Shown here piece after piece: positions 26,958-36,138 of a stretch of 64,000 nucleotides of DNA (its first letter is position 1; the number at the start of each line of letters is the position of its first letter). The stretch is from Myxococcota bacterium (GTDB lineage Bacteria; Myxococcota_A; UBA9160; SMWR01): positions 186,001-250,000 of the forward strand of contig JBCCEW010000006.1 of NCBI GenBank assembly GCA_039030075.1. Direction: 5' to 3'. Position numbers and translations under genes: made by a program. The notes under the pieces are model-generated. The model was not told the origin of the DNA. It worked only from the letters and a program-made list of their open reading frames with translations, and ran no database searches.

Positions 26958-27617
26958 ATGCGTATTCTCTCCGTCAATGTGGGCCTCCCTCGCGACGTTT
27001 CGTGGCGCGGGAAGACGGTACGTACCGGAATCTTCAAGCAGGCCGTCTCGGGCGCGGTGCGCGTCGAGCGCGTGCACCTGGAGGGGGACGGGCAGGCGGA
27101 TCTGGAGGTGCACGGGGGCGTCGACAAGGCGGTCTATGCCTATCCGAGTGCGCACTATGCGCATTGGAGCGAGTGGCTCGGTGAAGCCGAGCTCGCCTGG
27201 GGCGCCTTCGGTGAGAACCTGACCCTCGAAGGGGCGCTCGAGGACGAGGTGAACCTGGGGGACCGGTTTCGTGCGGGGACCGCGCTGCTCGAGGTGACAC
27301 AGCCGCGGATCCCGTGCCACAAGCTCGGTCTCCGCCACGGGCGTCCCGATCTCCCGAAGGCGTTTCTCCAGAGCGGCCGGTCGGGGTTCTATCTGCGGGT
27401 CCTCGAGCCTGGACGGGTCGAGGCCGGGGATGCGTTCGCACGCGAAACGATCGGGCGCCCAAAGGTCTCGATCGCGCAGCTCCAGTCCTTTGCACGGGGA
27501 GAAGGCGACGCGGATCTGGCGCGCCGGGCCATCGAGCACCCCGCGCTCGCCGATGCCTGGCGCGACCACCTGGTGCGCCGCTTCGGATCGGCTGCCCAGC
27601 ATCGAGCCGACGATTGA
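26958..27617 (+). CDS. MOSC-domain protein, YiiM-like
   Basis: A 219-residue single-domain MOSC protein resembling YiiM. It has the molybdenum-cofactor-carrying cysteine in RIPCHKLGLRHG, and GQADLEVHGGVDKAVYAYP and FGENLTLEG as conserved blocks. YiiM reduces N-hydroxylated bases and related compounds using Moco; the same activity is likely but unproven. The C-terminal helical segment SIAQLQSFARGEGD is the usual family extension. The ATG follows a -10-like hexamer so closely that the mRNA may be leaderless. Cytoplasmic; no operon partner. Confidence 0.88.
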   Translation: MRILSVNVGLPRDVSWRGKTVRTGIFKQAVSGAVRVERVHLEGDGQADLEVHGGVDKAVYAYPSAHYAHWSEWLGEAELAWGAFGENLTLEGALEDEVNLGDRFRAGTALLEVTQPRIPCHKLGLRHGRPDLPKAFLQSGRSGFYLRVLEPGRVEAGDAFARETIGRPKVSIAQLQSFARGEGDADLARRAIEHPALADAWRDHLVRRFGSAAQHRADD

Positions 27618-27646
27618 ACTAGGGTTCGCGGCCGCAGGGGGAATTC

Positions 27647-28627
27647 GTGGGCAGACCCAGTGGGGTGAGGTTCGGGCTCGGTGTTGCGCTGTTTCTCGTG
27701 GGGATCGTGGCGGTCGCGTCCGAGTCCGAGATCGCGCCCGCTGCATCGAATGGGACTGCCGCGTCGAATGGGGTCGCCGCATCGAACGGCGCGGCCGCCG
27801 AAGGGGTGCCCCACGAATTGGCGACCCTGCTGGACGCGAAGCAGCGCACGGCATGGCGCAAGGCCTATGCGCGTGAAGTGGCCGGAGACTTCGACTCAGC
27901 GATTGCAGGCTACGAGCCCCTGGCGCGCGCCCACCCCGATTCCGCCTTCATCGCCTGGCGCATGGCGCGCAACCACTGGCGCTCCGGGGAGATGCTGCCC
28001 CTCAACGCGAAAGAGCCGCGACGACAGGCGTTCAACCGAGCATTGGAGTGGGCGGATCGCTCCCTCACGGCGGCGCCGGAATGCGGTGAGTGCGTGTTCT
28101 GGAAGATGGCCTCGATGGGACGCCTCGCCACGACCGTCGGCGCCCTCGAGTCGGCTCGCCTGGCCCAGCCCATGGCCGAGCTGATCGATCGTGGCATCGC
28201 GCTCGAGCCCACCTACGCCGACAACGACTGGAACCACACGAAGGCGAACCTTTACCTCGCCGCTTCTTCCTTCTATCGGTTGCTCCCGGAGTGGTTCTGG
28301 CTCGAGTACGCGATCGGTGTTCGCGGCGACAAGAAGCGCGCCCTCGGTTACATCGAGCAGGCGATGGCGATCACGCCCGACCGGATCGACTATCACCTCG
28401 AGATGGGAGCGGTGCTCTTGTGTCTCGCGTCTCGCGAAGAGACCCACGACTACGCAGCGCGGGGCCGACAGGTGCTCGAACGCGCGCGTACCCTCGAGCA
28501 CCGTCTGACCACGGACGCCATCGATCAAGAGCACGCGCAGCTGCTGCTCGATCAGCCCGACACGGCCTGCGGCTACTCCCGCGACGGTTTCATGGACTTC
28601 TCGGGGATCAAGGAAGGCCAGATCTAG
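27647..28627 (+). CDS. Exported TPR-type protein of unknown function
   Basis: A 326-residue protein with an N-terminal export signal (FGLGVALFLVGIVAVASESE), a short repetitive linker (AASNG-type hexapeptide three times) and a helical region with TPR-like pairs: KAYAREVAGDFDSAIAGYEP, then NRALEWADRSLTAAPECGEC and KKRALGYIEQAMAITPDRID. Sequence features recall periplasmic TRAP-associated or RMDN-like TPR proteins, but I do not recognise a named family. The start is GTG 27647 with AGGGGG upstream. Its stop overlaps the convergent WYL gene by 4 bases (CTAG). Confidence 0.72.
   Translation: MGRPSGVRFGLGVALFLVGIVAVASESEIAPAASNGTAASNGVAASNGAAAEGVPHELATLLDAKQRTAWRKAYAREVAGDFDSAIAGYEPLARAHPDSAFIAWRMARNHWRSGEMLPLNAKEPRRQAFNRALEWADRSLTAAPECGECVFWKMASMGRLATTVGALESARLAQPMAELIDRGIALEPTYADNDWNHTKANLYLAASSFYRLLPEWFWLEYAIGVRGDKKRALGYIEQAMAITPDRIDYHLEMGAVLLCLASREETHDYAARGRQVLERARTLEHRLTTDAIDQEHAQLLLDQPDTACGYSRDGFMDFSGIKEGQI
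27740..27793 (+). repeat. 18-bp tandem repeat, three copies, coding
   Basis: Three imperfect 18-base units (27740-27757, 27758-27775, 27776-27793), each encoding Ala-Ala-Ser-Asn-Gly-X, form the linker after the signal peptide of the TPR protein. Third-base differences show the copies are not brand new. Confidence 0.8.
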
Positions 28628-29343
28628 CGGGCCACGTCTCTCGGTCGTCGCCATTCGCGCGGATCGAGTGCCAGCGGCTTCGGGGCGAAGCGCTGTTGCA
28701 GTACCCGGGGGCGCGAGATCCGATCCATCCGAAACATGCGGCGCGCGTCCTTTTCGACGTCGATCGCCAGCACGTACCAGACCGGTAGCTCGACGTAGAG
28801 GCCGTGAGGTTCGACCCGGCGTTGGGTCCGGGCGCCCATGCGGTCCACGTAGCCGAACCCCAGGCAGCGTTCCTCGCGGAACGCGCGTTCGAACGCATCG
28901 AGGAGCGAAGGCGAAGTCGGACCGGCCGACGCCCGTAGGCTCGGCGTGGCCGGGTCGCCGACCTGGATGCGGTCGCACAACCTCCGCAGCTGATGGCGTC
29001 GCTCGTCGGGGAGCCGTGCGAGGAGCTTGTTGACGCCCGCGCTTCCGCCCCGCGAGAACGGCAGCCCGTGGATGCGTCGGGCGATCTCGACCGAGAGCCA
29101 CAAGCTCACGGCCTGTTCCTCATCGAGTTGAATCGGGGGGAGCGGCGCGAAGCGGGCGAAGCGAACGCCGCCGCCCCGACCGCGCTCGCCCTCGATGTCG
29201 AACCCGCGTCGCCGCAATGCAGCGACGTCGCGGCGCACGGTTCGCACCGAGACGCCGAGCGCTTCGGCGAGGTCGGTCATCGACGCGCCGCGGCGCGCCC
29301 GGAGTTCGGCGATCAACGCGTCGTGGCGCTCGGTGCGGTTCAA
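28624..29343 (-). CDS. WYL-domain transcriptional regulator (HTH_11, YafY-like)
   Basis: A 239-residue regulator. An N-terminal winged helix (LNRTERHDALIAELRARRG, MTDLAEALGVSVRTVRRDV) is followed by a WYL ligand-sensing domain (RRVEPHGLYVELPVWYVLAI, then RRMFRMDRISRPRVL). The start is TTG 29343: GGAGGAG lies 7 bases upstream and the resulting NRTER N-terminus is typical. The longer frames at 29394 or 29442 run into the operator. It is divergent from a SnoaL-like gene, and the region between them carries a perfect palindrome, so it probably autoregulates and controls that gene. Confidence 0.87.
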   Translation of the reverse strand: MNRTERHDALIAELRARRGASMTDLAEALGVSVRTVRRDVAALRRRGFDIEGERGRGGGVRFARFAPLPPIQLDEEQAVSLWLSVEIARRIHGLPFSRGGSAGVNKLLARLPDERRHQLRRLCDRIQVGDPATPSLRASAGPTSPSLLDAFERAFREERCLGFGYVDRMGARTQRRVEPHGLYVELPVWYVLAIDVEKDARRMFRMDRISRPRVLQQRFAPKPLALDPREWRRPRDVAR

Positions 29344-29385
29344 ACGCTTGCTCCTCCGGCCGGCTCGGTCCCAGTGTGGACAAAA

Positions 29386-29406
29386 ATAGGACATTTCGTG
29401 TCCTAT
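29386..29406. promoter_or_regulatory. Perfect palindromic operator of the WYL regulator
   Basis: ATAGGACA, 5-base spacer TTTCG, TGTCCTAT: a perfect inverted repeat of 8-base arms in the divergent region between the WYL gene and the SnoaL-like gene. An additional GGACA half-site lies at 29378-29382. The region is markedly AT-richer than its surroundings. Confidence 0.65.
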
Positions 29407-29471
29407 CTGCGGATAGCCTCCCGGTGAATCGGCAGGGGGCACGCGCTTCCCCGCCCATCGGAGGAAACGAG

Positions 29472-29846
29472 ATGAACGCGACGGAGATCGGAACGGAACT
29501 CGTGCGGCTCTGCCAGCAGGGCAAGACCCTCGAGGCGGTCGATACGCTGTACGGCGAGAAGGTGGTCAGCCTGGAGGCTGCGGATCAGGGTCCCTTCAAG
29601 GCCCGGACCGAGGGCCTGAGCGCGGTGCGCGAGAAGAACGTCAACTGGTCGGGGATGCACGAAGTGCACGAGACGAAGGCGCTCGGGCCCTTCTGCGGCG
29701 GGGATCCGGCGCGCTTCGCCGTGCTCTTCGAGATGGACGTGACCCACAAGCCGACCCAGGAGCGCAATCGGCTCGTGGAGGTGGGCCTCTACACGGTCGA
29801 GTCGGGGAAGGTCGTCCAGGAAGAGTTCTGGTACGCGATGGGATAG
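29472..29846 (+). CDS. SnoaL-like/NTF2-fold small protein
   Basis: A 124-residue cytosolic protein of the SnoaL-like (NTF2-fold) group. The pattern AVDTLYGEKVVSLEAADQ, then GLSAVREKNVNWSGMHEVHE and a final QEEFWYAMG are typical of these cone-shaped proteins, which act as isomerases, cyclases or small-molecule binders. No catalytic assignment is possible. ATG 29472 is preceded by GGAGG at good spacing. Divergent from the WYL regulator and probably its main target; this pairing recurs in other bacteria. Confidence 0.8.
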   Translation: MNATEIGTELVRLCQQGKTLEAVDTLYGEKVVSLEAADQGPFKARTEGLSAVREKNVNWSGMHEVHETKALGPFCGGDPARFAVLFEMDVTHKPTQERNRLVEVGLYTVESGKVVQEEFWYAMG

Positions 29847-29900
29847 AGCGGGGCGGGGGGCGGCTGGATGTCGCTCCCCGCGTACCGCGCGCTTTCGGCC

Positions 29901-29906
29901 TACACT
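29901..29906 (+). promoter_or_regulatory. -10 hexamer TACACT just before the MFS start
   Basis: TACACT ends 9 bases before ATG 29916. If used, the mRNA has a leader of only 2-3 bases and the upstream in-frame ATG 29868 cannot be the start. Confidence 0.4.
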
Positions 29907-29915
29907 GCGGCGCCC

Positions 29916-31103
29916 ATGGACGCCCGCACCCGCGGCATCGTTGCCGCCACCTTCGCCGCTCAGGCCGTTGCCATCGGTTCGACGATCGGAGCCTTCAGCC
30001 TCTTCGTGCGCCCGGTGGCCGAGGCCTTCTCGGCCTCGACCCTGGCGGTGAGCGCCGGCGTCTCGATCATCACGCTGATGCTCGGGGTTTCCGGGGTTCC
30101 GGTCGGGCTCTGGCTGGATCGGGGCACGCCGCGGCACGCCATGTTCGCCGGCACTTTCGTGCTCAGTACCGGGTTCTGGTTCGCTTCCCAGGCCGAGAGC
30201 CTTGCGTCTCTGGCCCTGCTCTGTGTCTACATCGGCGGAGCGGTGCCAACGCTCGGGCCGCTCACCACGATGGCAGTGGTTGGCAAGGCGGTGGCCGATG
30301 GCCGCGGGCGCGCCTTGGGCATCGCCAACATGGGTGTCCCGCTGGGTGGACTCCTGTTCGCGGCCCTGGCCGGCGTCGTCATCGAGAGCTGGGGCTGGCG
30401 CACCGCCCTCCAGCTCTTCTCGATCGTCACAGCGGTGGTCTGCGTGCCTGCCGTGTTCTTCGGGATCCCGCGCGAACTCCATCCCGCGACGTCGGAGACC
30501 GTCCCCGAAGCCCCAGAGGGGGCTCCCACCCCGCTCGCCTGGAATCCGGCTTTCTGGCTGGCGGCGCTCGCGTTCGGCGCCGGGGTCGGCGTGCTCAGCA
30601 GCTGGTACTCCCAGGTGGGACCCTTCCTGGACGACATGGGGTTGGGGTCGCGTCAGGCGGGGCTCCTGCTCGCGTTCTCTCAGGGCATCGCGGTCATCGG
30701 AACGCTGGCGCTCGGCGCACTCGCCGATCGCGTGCCACCGTCGCTGATCATGGGGTCGATCCTGGCCGTGGTGGGTCTGGGCTTCGGGGTGCTCGCGACG
30801 GGGCCCGGCTTGCCCTGGGTGATCGCGACCCTCGTCATCACCGGCGTGGCGACCGGCGGCACCATGCCCGTCTTCGCGGCGCTGCTCGCGAAGCGTTTCG
30901 GGGCGGGCGCGCTGGGAAGCGGCGTCGGTCTCGCGAACGTCTGTCTGCTTCCCTTCGGTGCGGCGCTGCCACTCCTGGCGGGGGCGATCCGCGACGCACA
31001 GGGGAGCTACGCCTCGTTCCTTTTCGTCTGCCTCGGTCTCGTCGTCGTGGCGCTCGGGCTGCTGGTCGCCTCCGTGCGTCGCAGCGACGCGCGTTCCGCC
31101 TGA
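29916..31103 (+). CDS. MFS transporter
   Basis: A 12-helix major facilitator, about 395 residues from ATG 29916 (411 from ATG 29868). It begins DARTRGIVAATFAAQAVAIG, with helices throughout and motif-A-like sequences VGLWLDRGTPRHAM after helix 2 and LGALADRVPPSLIMG in the second half. It resembles YbfB/OFA-type permeases; the substrate is unknown. I prefer 29916 because a TACACT hexamer lies just upstream and the helix 1 position is normal. It ends 4 bases from the convergent aminopropyltransferase-like gene. Confidence 0.85.
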   Translation: MDARTRGIVAATFAAQAVAIGSTIGAFSLFVRPVAEAFSASTLAVSAGVSIITLMLGVSGVPVGLWLDRGTPRHAMFAGTFVLSTGFWFASQAESLASLALLCVYIGGAVPTLGPLTTMAVVGKAVADGRGRALGIANMGVPLGGLLFAALAGVVIESWGWRTALQLFSIVTAVVCVPAVFFGIPRELHPATSETVPEAPEGAPTPLAWNPAFWLAALAFGAGVGVLSSWYSQVGPFLDDMGLGSRQAGLLLAFSQGIAVIGTLALGALADRVPPSLIMGSILAVVGLGFGVLATGPGLPWVIATLVITGVATGGTMPVFAALLAKRFGAGALGSGVGLANVCLLPFGAALPLLAGAIRDAQGSYASFLFVCLGLVVVALGLLVASVRRSDARSA

Positions 31104-31107
31104 CGCG

Positions 31108-33339
31108 TCACCGGGGGCGTGGGCGCGCGTAGGCCTCACGGCCCGCGGCTGCTCCGAGACGCTCCATGTTCTCGCGGAGCACCCGTCGGCTTCGGGTGCC
31201 ATCCATCCCCGCGCGCAGCGCGCTGTACTGCAGGAGCTGGTTGTCGTCTGTGATCAACGGGTGGCCCTCCGCGAAACGGCGCAGCGCCTTCCCATCGAGC
31301 CACAGGCTCCGGCGGATCTCTTCGGCCGAGAGGGTGGTCAGTCGTTCGGGTTGGCGGCGGGACAGGCCGGGCCACTCCTGGCCGAGCGCTCGGTCGCCGC
31401 TCTCCCGCCGACCGAGCAGGATGCCGGTGGGCGAGATCGGATCCATCCAGATCACGCTGTCGGGAAACACGGCGGCGAAGGTCGCGGCGATGCTGGCGGC
31501 GTGCTCCGGCGTGACGAGATGGATCGGGAGCCATTGGGCCACGACGCCTCCGGGCGCGAGGCGCTCGCTCACGATCTCGTAGAACTCGCGCGAGTACAGG
31601 GAGTTCACGCCAGCGAAGTTCGGAGGCATCGGTTCGAGGGTGATCACGTCGTAGCCGCGCTCGTTCCGTCGCAACCAAGCGCGACCGTCCATCACGACCG
31701 GCGTGACGCGCGGATCGTCGAGCACGGCCGAGTTCGAGCGAAACAGGGGGGCCAGCTCGAACACCGCCGGACTGACGTCGACGAGGTCGACCGCACGGAG
31801 TCCCTCGTGTCGCAGCGCGTTCGCCGTTTGACCGGTGCCGAAGCAGATCACCAGTCCGGTCTCGGGGCTCGGGTGGAGGACGGCGGGCAGGCTGCCCATC
31901 CACACCATGTAGTGGCTGAACCAGTCCTCCGACGTGGCGGAGAAGCCGTCGATCAGGAGTCGTCTGCGCCCGGAGGGCGATTCGAGCACCGACGTCGTGA
32001 AGTCGGGACCTTCGGCGTGGGCGACGATGCGCTCCTGGGACTTCCCGCTGCGGTACAGCCGGTCGCGTCCGGGGCTCGAGGCGAACGCGGCGGCCAGCGC
32101 GAGCGACACCGCCGCGGCGGTGAGGCCCTGCCAGCGGGGCCGCGCTCCCACCAGGGTGGCGACAGCGATCACCAACACCCCCACGAGCCACGCGCTGCGT
32201 GCAAAGCCGAGGACGGGCAACAGCAGCCAGGCGGCGACCAACGAACCGACGACCGAAGCGAACGTGTTGACCGCGTAGAGTCGTCCGGTGAACCCGCTCT
32301 CCGGGAAGGCCTCGAGGCACCAGGGCAGCACCGTGGCGAGACACAGCACGGCTGGGCTCACGAGCAGTAGCGAGGTGAGAAACCAGCGCGTCGTCACCCA
32401 GGCCTGAGAGCCCGCGACCTGGGTCACGAGATCCATGCGCTCGATCAGCGGCGTGGCCAGCAGCGTTGCGACCCCCGCGGCCATGAGGAGCGTCGTTGGG
32501 CGCCAACCACGCGTCCGCAACCACGGAACCCAGCGCGCCCCGAGCGCCAGGGGGATCAGGACGGCCGCCAGGGTGATTGCGAAGGTGGCCACCGTGCTCC
32601 AGAAGGCGGTCCGCAGCGCGCGAAACCAGGCGACTTCGAGCGCGAAGGTCGCGAACCCGGTGCACGCCACCAGCCAGAGGGCCTGTTGCCGTGACAGGAT
32701 CGGAAGGCCTGCGGTCGCGGATTCCTCCTCGGGGGCGTGTACGCCGACCGACCGGGGCAGCATCGCGATCGCCGCGACGGCGAGGTTGACGCCGGCGATG
32801 CAGAGCACGGTCCGTGATACTCCGAGCGCGGGCATCAGCGCGAAGCTCATGCCGAGCACTCCGGCGGCCGCGCCCGCGGTGTTGCTGGCATAGAGCGTCG
32901 AGATGCGGACGGCGTGCCGCTGGGCGATCTGCTGGAAGACGGGAACGCTCGCACCCATCGCCAGCGTGGCCGGTGCCAGCAGAAGCGCGATCGCAGGGCC
33001 CTGGAGCCAGGGCCCCCAAGCAGGTGACCACGCATAGAGGGATGCGTCGAGCGACTCCAGGGCGCGGAAGCCTGGCAACATCCAGAGGCCGCTCCCTCCG
33101 ATCAGCGCTTCGAGTGCGCCGTAGGCACGCAGCGGGTGTCGAAGCGGGCGAGAAGCGAGCCAGCGCCCGGCACACAGGGAACCCACGCCGAAGCCGCCGA
33201 GTGTGACCGCCAAGGTGAGCGCGGTGCCCAGGGCCGAGACTCCGAACGCGAGACTCGCCTGGAGCTGCCAGACGATCTCCCAGGACAGCGCAGCGGTGCC
33301 GCCCAGGAAGACGAGGACATAGATCAAGCCGGCACCCAT
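31108..33339 (-). CDS. Membrane-fused aminopropyltransferase (spermidine-synthase-like) protein
   Basis: A 743-residue fusion: an N-terminal transporter-like region of about 12-14 membrane helices (residues 1-430), then a cytoplasmic Rossmann-fold aminopropyltransferase domain (about 450-700). In the latter the nucleotide-binding loop is ICFGTGQTANALRHEG and VDLVDVSP follows, but the catalytic DxxDP site of true spermidine synthases reads ITLEPMPPNFAG. It shares the LYSREFYE block. Such 'fused MFS/spermidine synthase' proteins are common and their activity is unsettled. The start is ATG 33339. Transcribed alone, convergent with the MFS gene. Confidence 0.82.
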   Translation of the reverse strand: MGAGLIYVLVFLGGTAALSWEIVWQLQASLAFGVSALGTALTLAVTLGGFGVGSLCAGRWLASRPLRHPLRAYGALEALIGGSGLWMLPGFRALESLDASLYAWSPAWGPWLQGPAIALLLAPATLAMGASVPVFQQIAQRHAVRISTLYASNTAGAAAGVLGMSFALMPALGVSRTVLCIAGVNLAVAAIAMLPRSVGVHAPEEESATAGLPILSRQQALWLVACTGFATFALEVAWFRALRTAFWSTVATFAITLAAVLIPLALGARWVPWLRTRGWRPTTLLMAAGVATLLATPLIERMDLVTQVAGSQAWVTTRWFLTSLLLVSPAVLCLATVLPWCLEAFPESGFTGRLYAVNTFASVVGSLVAAWLLLPVLGFARSAWLVGVLVIAVATLVGARPRWQGLTAAAVSLALAAAFASSPGRDRLYRSGKSQERIVAHAEGPDFTTSVLESPSGRRRLLIDGFSATSEDWFSHYMVWMGSLPAVLHPSPETGLVICFGTGQTANALRHEGLRAVDLVDVSPAVFELAPLFRSNSAVLDDPRVTPVVMDGRAWLRRNERGYDVITLEPMPPNFAGVNSLYSREFYEIVSERLAPGGVVAQWLPIHLVTPEHAASIAATFAAVFPDSVIWMDPISPTGILLGRRESGDRALGQEWPGLSRRQPERLTTLSAEEIRRSLWLDGKALRRFAEGHPLITDDNQLLQYSALRAGMDGTRSRRVLRENMERLGAAAGREAYARPRPR

Positions 33340-33379
33340 CGCGACGGACCACCCTACGCGATCCGGTGCTCGGGGATCC

Positions 33380-33412
33380 AGTCCTCAGGGGGCGCATCCG
33401 CCCCCCTGGACT
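33380..33412 (-). terminator. Hairpin terminator after clpB
   Basis: Stem built from AGTCC/GGACT (outer) and GGGGGCG/CGCCCCC (inner) with a CATC loop, overlapping the clpB stop codon. Strong but without a U-tract. Confidence 0.55.
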
Positions 33413-35993
33413 AGGCGGCTCGGAAGCTCAACGCCTCGTCGTCTGCGTCGATCTGGACCTTCGCGCCCTCGGGATACTCGCCCTCGAGGATCTTCATCGC
33501 GAGCGGATCCTGGAGCATCCGCTGGATCACACGCTTCAGCGGTCTTGCACCGTAGTGCGGGTCGTAGCCCTTCTCGGCCAGCAGATCCTTCGCGCGGTCG
33601 CTGACCTCGATCTCGATGCGACGATCGCTGAGCAGACGCTTCACGCGATCGAGCTGGATGTCGACGATCCGATGGAAGTGCTCGCGGCCGAGCTGATGAA
33701 AGACGATGGTCTCGTCGACGCGATTCAGGAACTCGGGCTTGAAGTGGCCCCGCAGCGCCTCGTCGACCCGTCGCAGCATCTCGTCGCGCTGGTCCTCGCC
33801 GAGCTCCACGATGTGCTGGCTTCCGATGTTCGACGTCATGATCAGGACCACGTTCCGAAAGTCGACCGTGCGCCCCTGTCCGTCAGTCAGGCGACCGTCG
33901 TCGAGGATCTGAAGGAAGACGTTGAACACCTCCGGGTGCGCCTTCTCGATCTCGTCGAAGAGCACCACGCTGTAGGGGCGGCGGCGGACCGCCTCGGTCA
34001 GGGCGCCCCCCTCTTCGTACCCGACATAGCCGGGGGGTGCGCCGATCAGGCGCGACACCGAGTGCTTCTCGCCGAACTCGCTCATGTCGATCCGCACCAT
34101 CGCCCGCTCGTCGTCGAAGAGGAACTGTGCCAGGGCGCGGGCCGTCTCGGTCTTCCCGACGCCGGTCGGTCCGAGGAAGATGAAGGAGCCGATCGGGCGA
34201 TCCGGGTCCTGGAGGCCGGCCCGCGCGCGGCGCACCGCGGACGAGACGGCGGTGAGCGCGGCGTCCTGTCCGACCACCCGCACCCGCAGCTGCTCCTCCA
34301 TCGACAGCAGCTTCGCCTGCTCGCTCTCGAGCATCTTCGAGACCGGGATGCCGGTCCACTTCGACACGATCTCCGCCACTTCCTCGGCCGAGACTTCCTC
34401 GGAGAGGAGCGAGCCTTCCTTCTGAATGGCGTCGAGGCGGGTCTGTTCGGCCTCGAGATCCTTCTCGAGCTCTACCAGCTCGCCGTAGCGAATCTCGGCG
34501 GCGCGCTCGAGCTGTCCCTGCTTCTGAGCGCGCTCGAGCTCCGCGTTGAGCTCTTCGCGACGTCCCTTCAGTTCCTGGACATGGGCGATCGCGCTCTTCT
34601 CCGTCTCCCAGCGGGCCTTCATGGCGTCGGACTCCGAACGGAGCTCCGCGATCTCGCGCTCGACCGCCTCGAGGCGCGATGCGCTGGCCTCGTCCGACTC
34701 CTTCTTCAGCGCCTCGCGCTCGACCTCGAGCTGCAAGCGCTTGCGCTCGAGCTGGTCGAGATCCTCGGGCATCGAGTCGATCTGGACCCGCACGCGGCTG
34801 GCGGCTTCGTCCACGAGGTCGATGGCCTTGTCTGGGAGGAAGCGGTCGGTGATGTAGCGGTTGGAGAGCACGGCGGCCTGGACGAGCGCGGCATCCTGGA
34901 TGCGAACGCCGTGGTGGACCTCGTAGCGCTCCTTCAGCCCGCGCAGAATCGAGATCGTGTCCTCGACGCTGGGCTCGCCCACGTGGACGGGCTGGAAGCG
35001 GCGCTCGAGGGCGGCGTCCTTCTCGACGTGCTTGCGGTACTCGTCGAGGGTGGTGGCGCCGATGCAGCGCAGCTCTCCCCGCGCGAGTGCGGGCTTCAGC
35101 ATGTTCGCAGCGTCGGCGGCGCCCTCGGCGGCACCCGCGCCCACGATCGTGTGGAGCTCGTCGATGAAGACGATCACCTGGCCGTCGGCCTCGGCGACCT
35201 CGCGCAGCACCGCCTTCAAGCGGTCTTCGAACTCGCCGCGGTACTTGCTCCCCGCGATCATCGCGCCGATGTCGAGCGAGACGAGCTGGCGCTCCTTCAA
35301 GCTCTCGGGCACGTCGCCGGCGACGATGCGCTGGGCCAGGCCCTCGGCGATGGCCGTCTTGCCCACGCCGGGCTCGCCGATCAGCACCGGGTTGTTCTTC
35401 GTGCGACGCGACAGAACCTGGACGACCCGACGGATCTCTTCGTCGCGCCCGATCACCGGATCGATCTTCCCCTTGCGGGCGACGTCGGTGAGGTCGCGTC
35501 CAAACTTCTCGAGCGCCTGATACTTCGACTCCGGGTCGGGGTCGGTCACGCGGGCGCCGCCGCGGACGGATGCCAAGGCCTTCAGGATGGACTCGCGGTC
35601 CACGCCGAGCGCACGCAGCGCGCTCCCCGCGGCGTCGTCCTTCTCGGCGGCGATCGCAAGCAGCAGGTGCTCGGTCGAGACGTACTCGTCCTTCAGCTGC
35701 TCGGCTTCGCCAAAGGCCTTCTCCAGTACGCGGGACGTGCTGCGCGCCAGCTGGGACTGGGCACCGCCGGACACCTTCGGAAGCGTCTCGAGGACCTCCT
35801 CGAGCTTCCCTTGGAGCATGTCGATCGGAACGCCGAGTTTCTGGAGCACGGGGACCGTGCTGCCTTCGGGCTGCCCGATCAGCGCGCCGAGCAGGTGCGC
35901 CGGGAGGATCTCGCTATGTCCCCGGGAGCCCGCCGTCGACTGCGCTTCGGCGAGGGCTTCCTGGCTCTTGATCGTGAGCTTGTCGTATCGCAT
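33411..35993 (-). CDS. clpB: ClpB disaggregase
   Basis: Hexameric AAA+ chaperone that, with DnaK, solubilises aggregated proteins after heat stress. The 860-residue length is normal. Clp-N repeats occupy residues 1-150; NBD1 has Walker [10 protein letters not shown] and Walker [11 protein letters not shown]; the coiled-coil M-domain is about 400-525 (rich in Glu/Arg/Leu, e.g. [20 protein letters not shown]); NBD2 has GPTGVGKTE and [10 protein letters not shown]; the C-terminal D2-small domain ends [10 protein letters not shown]. All key ATPase motifs look intact. Monocistronic, with a hairpin at its stop and a group of htrA genes downstream of its own promoter side. Confidence 0.97.
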   Translation of the reverse strand: MRYDKLTIKSQEALAEAQSTAGSRGHSEILPAHLLGALIGQPEGSTVPVLQKLGVPIDMLQGKLEEVLETLPKVSGGAQSQLARSTSRVLEKAFGEAEQLKDEYVSTEHLLLAIAAEKDDAAGSALRALGVDRESILKALASVRGGARVTDPDPESKYQALEKFGRDLTDVARKGKIDPVIGRDEEIRRVVQVLSRRTKNNPVLIGEPGVGKTAIAEGLAQRIVAGDVPESLKERQLVSLDIGAMIAGSKYRGEFEDRLKAVLREVAEADGQVIVFIDELHTIVGAGAAEGAADAANMLKPALARGELRCIGATTLDEYRKHVEKDAALERRFQPVHVGEPSVEDTISILRGLKERYEVHHGVRIQDAALVQAAVLSNRYITDRFLPDKAIDLVDEAASRVRVQIDSMPEDLDQLERKRLQLEVEREALKKESDEASASRLEAVEREIAELRSESDAMKARWETEKSAIAHVQELKGRREELNAELERAQKQGQLERAAEIRYGELVELEKDLEAEQTRLDAIQKEGSLLSEEVSAEEVAEIVSKWTGIPVSKMLESEQAKLLSMEEQLRVRVVGQDAALTAVSSAVRRARAGLQDPDRPIGSFIFLGPTGVGKTETARALAQFLFDDERAMVRIDMSEFGEKHSVSRLIGAPPGYVGYEEGGALTEAVRRRPYSVVLFDEIEKAHPEVFNVFLQILDDGRLTDGQGRTVDFRNVVLIMTSNIGSQHIVELGEDQRDEMLRRVDEALRGHFKPEFLNRVDETIVFHQLGREHFHRIVDIQLDRVKRLLSDRRIEIEVSDRAKDLLAEKGYDPHYGARPLKRVIQRMLQDPLAMKILEGEYPEGAKVQIDADDEALSFRAA

Positions 35994-36099
35994 GGCCGAA
36001 CCCTAAGCACGGGTTTCGGCGCTTCAAGGCCCGAAGGCGAGAACGGCGACGCGCTTCTACGGAGTGCGCTCGCTCTCGCCCATACGCAAACGAGCGGCA

Positions 36100-36114
36100 G
36101 CTCCCCGCGGGAGC
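36100..36114 (-). terminator. Small hairpin after the first htrA gene
   Basis: Stem GCTCCC / GGGAGC with a CGC loop, 25 bases beyond the stop of the htrA gene at 36139. A candidate terminator without a U-tract. Confidence 0.4.
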
Positions 36115-36138
36115 ACCGCCCGTTGCCGCACCGAAGTG

